Origin: Prorocentrum cordatum
Lineage: Eukaryota; Sar; Dinophyceae; Prorocentrales; Prorocentraceae
DNA length: 60,000 nucleotides
Assembly (NCBI GenBank): GCA_963575745.1
Contig: CAUYUJ010016346.1
Location: 159,513-219,512 of the forward strand
Direction of reading: 5' to 3'
Positions 53,745 to 60,000 of the stretch are shown here, one piece after another. Position 1 is the first letter of the stretch, and every line of letters begins with the position of its first letter. The position numbers and the translations under genes are program-made. The notes beneath the pieces are model-generated. The model searched no databases and was not told the origin of the DNA. It saw nothing but the letters and a program-made list of their open reading frames with translations.

Positions 53745-54160
53745 ACCCAGGCACGCGGTGGCGGGATTGGCCAAACGCCGCTAGATAGTCACCCGTGGGT
53801 GATTCGTCGAGAAGCTCGTGGATCGATCTGTCGAGTGCTGCATATGATTGCCGAAAGCCTGCGGCCTGCACTAGCTGGGCAAACCGTGGTTTTTCGGTAT
53901 CGGATGCATAGAAATGGACACTGGTCCAAGCTGGCTGCGCGAGGAAGAGGCAGGACGAGGGCCGAAGGGTATAATCGGGTTGGGATGGATAGGGGATCGC
54001 TGAGAGCACGCGGGTCTGGAGGATACATCGGGCGCCACGGTCCTTCGCGATCGGGTATTGCCAGGGGCCGCCCTGGCCCAAGACGCACTGTGTATCATAT
54101 TAATAAATATGTGCAGATGCAGATGCGTATCCAGACACACAGCTCACGCGTATAATATGT
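53745..54160 (-). other. Possible further upstream coding remnant
   Basis: The minus frame just upstream of the element reads LVQAAGFRQSYAALDRSIHE, LLDESPTGDYLAAFGQSRHR, VPGFAG. Coding-like but unrecognised; could be a 5' exon of the transposase-like gene. Right of it nothing is recognised up to 54160. Confidence 0.3.
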
Positions 54161-54247
54161 GAGTGGAAGACATGTGAAGATACCTATATTTACATATTTA
54201 AATGTATAAATACATATTATTACATATATACATACGCACACACATAC

Positions 54248-54279
<32 letters not shown>

Positions 54280-54835
54280 GTATAATATGCTGTCCTGGCG
54301 TTGCGTTGTAGGGAAGGGGGGAGGTGGCGTTCCCAAGGCGTTCGTTTAAATACTATGGCCACATAAACGCCCCTCCTACAACACGTATTCCTTTCGTGGA
54401 CGTTTTGTTTTCACTACATCTATCTATATATACAGACATACATATAGTGTAATGTAAAGATGATGTTAAATACATTGATTATGTTACCCTGTATGCTGCA
54501 AGCAAACCATTGTTTATATGTTCGTGTTGGATTCCCTTCTTTTTCTTTCGCTGGCATCAAACAAACAACATCAGAAGTTAACACAATGTTATCAACATGT
54601 TAGTAAACAGTACGGAAAACTTAGCAACAAGTTAGGAACAGCTTGAACAAGTTAGCAAACAGTCCCTCGTGGAGGCTCCTGATTTCTGAAAAATTAAGAA
54701 GTTCGTAACTCAGTTAGAACTTGGATATAACACGCGCATGTTATAGAAGCCCTGACCCCAAATTCTGCAAAGTAGGGGTCCTAGCGGATTCATATGGTTA
54801 GGTGAAGTTCGTCGCCGATTTCGGTGGCCGGCCCC
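54161..54835. other. AT-rich region without genes
   Basis: ATATAC repeats 54170-54290, then unstructured AT-rich DNA with recurring GTTAGCAAAC/GTTAGTAAAC words (54598-54662) and a near-palindrome TATAACACGCGCATGTTATA at 54726-54745. Confidence 0.7.
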
Positions 54836-54836
54836 G

Positions 54837-54958
54837 GTGCCCTGGTGCCCAAGTGCCCTGGTGCCCGGGGGTGCCGAGAGGTGCCCGAGGGTGCCCAGGG
54901 GTGCCCGGAGGTGCCCGGGGGTGCCCGGAGGTGCCCGGGGGTGCCGAGATGCCCGGTG
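54837..54958 (+). repeat. 11-bp GTGCCCGGGGG-type minisatellite
   Basis: GGTGCCCGGAG/GGTGCCCGGGG units, about eleven copies with small length changes. Confidence 0.9.
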
Positions 54959-55205
54959 GCCCTGTAGCCCTATAGCCCTCTAGCCTTATAGCCTTATAGC
55001 CTCATAGCCCTATAGCCCTATGGCCCCGTAGCCCTATGGCCCTATAGCCCTATAACCCTAAGAACCCTATAACCCTATAGCACTGTAGCCTTATAGCCCT
55101 ATAGCCATACAGCCTTATAGCCCTGTAGCCTTATAGTCCTATAGCCCTATAGCTCTGTATCCCCAGAGCCTTATAGCCCTATAGTCCCACAGCCCTATAA
55201 CCCCA
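54959..55205 (+). repeat. 9-bp CCTATAGCC minisatellite
   Basis: About 27 diverged copies of a 9-bp CCTATAGCC unit (TTATAGCC, CTGTAGCC and CTATAACC variants). Confidence 0.9.
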
Positions 55206-55239
55206 AAAAGATTCGGATTGGTATTTTTCTCTGGTATCA

Positions 55240-56500
55240 TGGAGCTACAGAAGCAGACGCAGGCACTTGCATAAGCTCACGAAGAAGCGCAAACGCTACT
55301 ATATGAACACATAACCTACAAGGAGCCCGCATACGAGATGACCAGACATGATGCGCCTACAACAGCAAGCGCTTGCGGCCGCCCTTCTGTGCAACCGCAA
55401 GCAAAGGAGGAAACAAGAATTCGATGACGGACCCCAGACATGACATCTTTCAGAATGCATGAGCCGAGCGGAGGCTTTTCTTGACCTACAAAGAACGTGG
55501 ACGACGACAACTACGTGGTGAACACACGAGGGAAGTCCGTACATGTACCCGAGGCGTCAGGCGACACAGCCGCTGGCACAACAGGAAGCACACCGACTGG
55601 ACATAGCAACTCCAGACAGGGCGACATACTAGGTGACACCACGGGAAACGACGATTCCAGTCCGACCAGCAACACAAACGAAATCTATAGTAGGGAACGA
55701 CGCTCCGTGCGAGGCCGTAATCACCAATTGGTACCTGTGGGCATTCCAGGAGGGAGCGAGGACTCGCCAGGAGAACCCACATGGGGACGACAGGCACACA
55801 ACTGCAGTCAAGGTGCCCTTCACGCCTAGCGAGCGCATCGCCCTGTTCTACGACGCGTGTCCTGACCCAACTTCTCCACCCAGTTCAACGACACCGACGA
55901 GCCTGAGGGCGTTCACCCAGCTGCAAATATGGCTCCAAGTATATGCTGATAGAGAGAGAGAGAGAGACACACGACATCGAGCGATGGCATGTCTCCACAG
56001 ACGGCACGCACCACAAACACTCGGCCAAGCACGCATGGGCAGTCGTCAGCGTCGCAGCGGACGAGGACGGATTCGCGCACCATGGCGCCATGGCCGCGAA
56101 GACGGACGACTCCAACAGCAATCGCGACAGCGGAATTTTACAACTCTACTACATCCGAATTTGCTGCCCTCAGATGGGCATAAGCATGGATCTACGCCAA
56201 CACCAAGGAAAGCAAACACCGACCCAGCATCACGGTCCACACCGAATTCGAAACTGGCGATTGGCCTAGCAGAAGGAGGGTACATATCCAGCGACCAGAA
56301 GAGCCTGGCAGGACTTCCACGGATCCTACAAGACCTGGCCAAGACAGCCACAGACCTGTATGCGGTCCACATCTACGCACAACAGGGACATCCATGGAAC
56401 GAACCAGCAGACTCACTAGCCACGAGACAAGCCAAAAGAGACGACCCAAGCCCCAACCTGAGTGGACACAGGCATTCCACTTCAGAGGCTGAGCCTGAGG
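55240..56500 (+). pseudogene. Retroelement fragment with an RNase H domain
   Basis: Plus-strand A-rich frames. Early part: VITNWYLWAFQEGARTRQEN, KVPFTPSERIALFYDACPDP (about 55705-55870). After a GA microsatellite (55948-55962) a frame reads HDIERWHVSTDGTHHKHSAK then HAWAVVSVAADEDGFAHHGA, the first RNase HI strand with its catalytic Asp (TDG). A second frame holds TTSEFAALRWA with the catalytic Glu near 56150. The last holds DLYAVHIYAQQGHPWNEPAD then SLATRQAKR, the conserved GH-G-x2-NE-AD-LA end near 56400. Three frame changes. RNase HI degrades RNA in RNA-DNA hybrids and is a module of some LINE and LTR elements. No RT is visible, so the element type is open. Confidence 0.65.
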
Positions 56501-56599
56501 CTGCGCCTGTGTCGTCCCAGGGGGGACGGCCCTACGCGGGGCTAGGCGGTGGCGCCGGGGCGCCGGTATCACTCGAACGTCTCATAATCGGATAAATGA

Positions 56600-56885
56600 C
56601 AATTGGGGCTGGGGTCGGAGAGAACTGGAGTCGTAAAGTTGGGAGCCGGAGTCGGAGAGACATGCGCCGGAGTCGGAACGTCGGAAGCCGGACACGGAAG
56701 ATGGAGCTGGAGTCGGAAAAATTGGAGCCAGAGTCGGAAGATGGAAGCAGGAGTCGGACAATTGGTGGGAGCCAGAGTCGGGGAGATGGGAGCCAGTGTC
56801 GGAGAGATGGACGCCGGAATCGGAAATTTGGGAGCCGGAATCGGAAAGACAGGCGCTGGAGTCGGAGAGTCGGGAGCGTGCGGTG
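56600..56885 (+). repeat. GGAGTCGGA-type minisatellite
   Basis: A dozen or so units of 20-24 bp built on GGAGCCGGAGTCGGAAAGA, giving Arg/Ser- or Glu/Ser-rich frames. Confidence 0.85.
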
Positions 56886-56889
56886 CATC

Positions 56890-57340
56890 GGGTATCTTCG
56901 TGTTCGTCATCCTTTCTTCTCGCTTTACCTCTTGGTGTTGTTCCCCCTCCCGCCGGCGCTACCGGCTGGAGGGGTCGAGGGCGCTAGCAACAGGGGCAGA
57001 ACCGTCAGCAACCACGAGCCACGAGGCGCAGGAGGAGGATGACATGCGATTCGGATCTTCCCCTGCTGGGCGGACGTATACTCTGTGCCCTCACGGGCTT
57101 GCATCCTTTCACATTGCCTACTTCGCACCATTGTATGTTCCGCCACGTACGCTTGCCAGCTCAATGTGCTGCGCTCTGCGCCTCAGTCGGCCATCACCTC
57201 TTTCTCCCCACACTAACCATTCAGCTTCGTTGCCCAAGTCCGCCCAACGCAAAAAGACGGAGGCACAGTGCAAACCCAAGCGCATCACTCAAGCTCCCTC
57301 ATCACAGGTCCCTGGAAAAAGGAGTTACTTTTATTGCGGG
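56890..57340. other. Unassigned spacer
   Basis: No gene or repeat recognised. Confidence 0.5.
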
Positions 57341-57344
57341 AAGT

Positions 57345-57560
57345 GGCCCAGTCGAAGACGCTCGTCTGAGAATCCCCGATCGTGCCAAAGCACCGTTCTT
57401 GCGATTTCAACGTGGCGGATCATTTGATTGTTGCGTCCAGACGAATCTAAATCGTGCCAAAACACCATTACTGGCACTCCAATGCCGCGAACCAGTGTGA
57501 CTGTTGCGTCCTGGCAATCCCAAATCGCGCCAGACAGCCATTCCTGCGAGTTCGACCATA
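57345..57560. repeat. 73-bp degenerate tandem repeat
   Basis: CGTGCCAAA words at 57381 and 57453 and CGCGCCA at 57526; TTGCGTCC at 57431 and 57504. Spacing 72-73 bp, about three units. Confidence 0.75.
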
Positions 57561-57589
57561 CGAACCTTTGAATACGCTGTAAAGCTTTT

Positions 57590-57905
57590 AAGGCGAGAGC
57601 CATATGTTGAAAACGGACCACCCTCCATCCGAGAAACCGCTGAGAACTTTTAAGACAAATGCGCGCACCGCTAGGGCGAGAACCACATTCTGAAAACGCC
57701 TCGACATCCACCCGTGAAACTGCTGCAAACGTTCAAAAAGAATGCGTGCGGCGCACAACGAACGCCAGTTTGACAACGGCCCGCCATCCATCCGTGGAAA
57801 TGCTGCAACCTTTTAAGCCCAACATGCGCGGCGCGAAGGCGAGATCCAGATGTTTGGAACATGCCCGACCTCCATCCGCGAAGATGCTGCAAAGTTCAAA
57901 CCTCG
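57590..57905. repeat. 83-bp degenerate tandem repeat
   Basis: GGCGAGA-CCA-AT near 57592, 57675 and 57838 with a weaker copy near 57760. Each unit also holds CATCCGTGGAAATGCTGCAA-like sequence. Four units. Confidence 0.75.
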
Positions 57906-58004
57906 GATCATGCATGGCGAGGAAGTCTCATGCGAAACGCGCGGCCCGCCCTACCGATGCATCTGGGGGTGCGACAGGGAGTTGTTTACAAGGAAGAGGG
58001 TGGA

Positions 58005-58255
58005 TGAGGAGGTGGGGGGGAGGGGGAGGGGGAGGAGGAGGAGGGGCAGCGGTCCCGAAGCCGACAGCAACAGCAATAGAAACAAAGGAGAAGGAGGATG
58101 AGGACGAGAAGGAAAAGGAGAAGGAGAGGGGGAAAAGGAGGTGGAGGAGGAGGCGAAGCCGGAAGTGGAGGAGAAAGGGGGGAAGATGGAGGGGGAAGAT
58201 GGAGGAGGAGGAGGAGGAGGGTGAGGAGGATGGGAGGAGGATGGGCGGGGGGGCT
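58005..58255. repeat. GGA/GAAGGA microsatellite
   Basis: G-rich run then GGA and AAGGAG units. Further GGAGGA/GCA repeats at 58695-58770. Confidence 0.9.
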
Positions 58256-58340
58256 CCTGGAGGCTTCTCGCCGCCACAGCTGGATCGTCGCAGGAGGGAG
58301 AGGAGGAGCTGGAAGAAGCAGCCCCTGCACACTCTGAACT

Positions 58341-58501
58341 TCTTAATAAGCGTGGGGGGGACCCCCCCGACGGGGGTCAACCTCACCTCGTCGTCGCGCC
58401 GCGACGGGGGTCGGAGCGCCTTCGGCGCGCGGTGGCTGCCCGCCACGGGGGTCGATGTTGGGCTGTCGGCGGGGGTGACGCCCCCCCGACGCTTATTAAG
58501 A
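58341..58501. mobile_element. 161-bp MITE with 4-bp target duplication
   Basis: Starts TCTTAATAAGCGT then GGGGGGG and ends CCCCCCC, GACGCTTATTAAGA: terminal inverted repeats of about 20 bp with one extra base. AACT immediately precedes (58337-58340) and follows (58502-58505) it. The interior is GC-rich with CGACGGGGGTC repeats. No coding capacity; an intact element of this kind would depend on a transposase in trans. Confidence 0.8.
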
Positions 58502-58859
58502 AACTCGGAGTAGACATAAACGCTCCCAGAACCGCGCGGATCTCTTGGATGGGCATAGGACGCTTTCTCTGGCGCGCGGAGCGCACCAGGGGGCGGCGCC
58601 AGAGGTGCCGCCGAAAGGTCCAGCGCCGATCCAAGAAATCTGCGCGGTCTGAAAGCGTATAGTTACTTACGCCTGAAATCTCCAGCAGAGGAGCAGAGGT
58701 GGTAGGGAAAGGAGGAGGAGCAGAAGGAGGAGCAGCAGCAGCAGGAGGGACGGAGGGAGGGAAGGATGAAGGCGGAGGGGAGACTCAAAGGGGGAATGTT
58801 CGAGTGGCGCTGAAGTGCGCCAGAATGGGCAGGGCGAGGCTGTGAGAACCCGCACACTG

Positions 58860-59270
58860 GATCCGTAAGAGGAGCTCCCTATAAGGCGCGCTCCGTGTGA
58901 GTGGTGTGCCGAACTGGGCGGGGCGACACTCTGCGAAACCGGCCACAGGGTCTCAGGCTTAGCTCCCTGTGGCGCACGTCCCTGCCAGAGACGTACCGAG
59001 ACGAGCTGAGCGGCGCTATGCGAACCCACCCACTGGGTCAATGGGTGGAGCTCCCTGTGAGCGACGATTCGCGCGCGGGGGTTGCCAAGATGGGCGGGGC
59101 GACGCTGTGCGAACCCACCCGCGGGGGCAATGGGTCGAGCCCCCCGTGAGCCACGATGCGCGCCAGGGGTTTCCGAGACGGTCGGGGCGGCGCTGTGCGA
59201 ACATGGTCGCCTCAGGCCGCAGGTGGAGCCTCCCAGCGGGGCGCGATCCCTGCGCGCGGAGAGTGTCGAA
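58860..59270 (+). repeat. M90-like minisatellite, locus 4
   Basis: Five diverged units of 87-89 bp aligned on GAGCTCCCT near 58873, TAGCTCCCTGTG near 58960, GTGGAGCTCCCTGTGAG near 59046, GTCGAGCCCCCCGTGAG near 59134 and GTGGAGCCTCCCAG near 59223. Each also holds a GATGGGCGGGGCGACGCTGTGCGAAC-type segment. Confidence 0.75.
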
Positions 59271-59394
59271 GTGGGGGGCCTACGGCGATGGCATGAACAG
59301 CAGCGGCAGAGCAGCAGGGGCGGCGGTATTCGGCAGCAGCGAAGCCGCGGTGGCGGGCAGAGGAGGAAGGAACGACCGAACGAGAACTAGACGC

Positions 59395-59612
59395 CGGGTC
59401 GAGCAACGGCAATTCGGACGCCCGAAATGGGTACGATGCCCGACAACACATGCTGTATCAAACTGACAGCGGCAACTGTTGGGCAGGCGGCCTTCCGTCT
59501 CAAATGGGCCACGCACGCGGCGGCACCGACAGCGAGCCCTGGTCAACATGAACAGGAACTGCTGTCGGTCTTCGTGCCCACTCTTTCTGTACCCACTTCG
59601 TTCATGACGAGG
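59395..59612 (+). other. Possible short exon before the foldback element
   Basis: The plus frame MGTMPDNTCCIKLTAATVGQ to VPTLSVPTSFMTR ends exactly where the foldback element begins: its stop is the TAA in GAGGTAAGG. If GTAAGG is a 5' splice site the frame would be an exon. No protein family recognised. Confidence 0.25.
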
Positions 59613-59879
59613 TAAGGCTTCGGGCTGCGCGCAGACAGCCCCTCCAGGTAGTCCCGGCTGGCCTCAACAGGCCCCCGGAGTAGTCTGGGGCGGTCTCAAC
59701 ACCCTGGCGCTGCCTCCGGCGGCGCCGCTGGGGCGCTCCGCGCCGCAGGGTTGAGGTGTTGAGACCGCCCTCGACCACTCGGGGAATATGTTGAGGCCAG
59801 CTGAGACTACTCGGAGGGCCTGTTGAGGCCAGCGGGGACTACCTGGGGGGGCTGTCTGTGCGCAGCCCGAAACCTTACC
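59611..59879. mobile_element. 269-bp foldback element with 76-bp inverted arms
   Basis: Arms 59611-59686 and 59804-59879 are inverted copies with about 70 of 76 positions matching. They share GGTAAGG, TTCGGGCTGCGC, CAGACAGCCCC, GCTGGCCTCAACAGGCCC and GAGTAGTCT. A further inverted GGGCGGTCTCAACACC pair lies inside, and the core is GC-rich. No gene. Confidence 0.85.
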
Positions 59880-60000
59880 CTCGAGCGCGCTCTCACGAGC
59901 ACGCTCGTGCACCCTTGAGCAAGGCGTATAAGGCCGTAGTCTCTCACGCCTTGCCTAGAGGGCGGGAAGGAAGGAACGAGGCGGGCGCGCGGCGATGAAT
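59880..60000. other. Right edge, unassigned
   Basis: Short GC-rich stretch with CACGAGCACGCTCGTGC, a near-perfect palindrome around 59892-59910. Runs off the window. Confidence 0.5.

Noticed and set aside
55040-55080. Telomere-like CCCTATAACCCTAAGAACCC
   Set aside because: Variants of the neighbouring 9-bp CCTATAGCC repeat, not a regular run of the TTTAGGG telomere unit.

Overview
The window looks like nuclear DNA of a dinoflagellate. The strongest evidence is near-perfect copies of the dinoflagellate spliced leader (SL, the short leader trans-spliced onto every nuclear mRNA) at the 5' ends of two LINE-type retrotransposons. Supporting evidence is the style of the LINE ORF1/ORF2 proteins, a multi-exon transposase-like gene of a kind I associate with dinoflagellate genomes, very high GC, and a large share of microsatellite and minisatellite DNA. 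No prokaryotic gene organisation, rRNA, tRNA or CRISPR was seen. I found no intact cellular gene; every recognisable coding stretch is broken by frameshifts or stops.

Layout. 1-4.2 kb: CTC microsatellite, a first locus of a ~90-bp minisatellite family (called M90 here), and a 1.75-kb array of an 18-bp unit. 4.27-11.70 kb: LINE-A, minus strand, ORF1 to endonuclease to reverse transcriptase to CCHC tail, with a 19-bp target duplication and an SL at its 5' end. It is split by a 1.73-kb insertion (6.97-8.69 kb) carrying an M90 array. 12.19-17.73 kb: LINE-B, same orientation, with a perfect 16-bp target duplication, an SL and a truncated relict SL in tandem. 18-23.3 kb: GAT, CTC, GGA, CCG and GTC microsatellites, a broken zinc-ribbon-like reading frame, and a 138-bp tandem repeat. 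23.3-30.3 kb: mostly unassigned, but with the C-terminal part of a plus-strand LINE (LINE-C) and a second broken frame. 30.3-34.7 kb: palindromes, a giant CTC/CAT block, and 54-bp, 53-bp and GT-rich arrays. 35.2-37.2 kb: A-rich broken coiled-coil frame and an AT-rich island. 37.3-38.45 kb: 108-bp repeats, then another M90 array and a conserved end block. 38.6-39.6 kb: a minus-strand frame with two stops. 41-42.5 kb: CA and TATG microsatellites. 43.7-50.6 kb: a recent ~3.58-kb tandem duplication containing the 3' exons of the transposase-like gene, whose upstream exon lies at 52.5-53.1 kb. 53.4-53.7 kb: a short relative of the LINE-A insertion. 54-60 kb: AT-rich DNA, 11-bp and 9-bp minisatellites, an RNase H pseudogene, several degenerate tandem repeats, a 161-bp MITE with a 4-bp target duplication, a fifth M90-like array and a 269-bp foldback element.

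How it fits together. The window is a graveyard of mobile DNA. Two LINE transcripts carrying spliced leaders were reverse transcribed and inserted into GGA-rich microsatellites. Shorter elements with inverted ends, some with splice-site-like borders, later entered LINE-A and probably the transposase gene. Tandem slippage then expanded units inside them. No pathway can be reconstructed.
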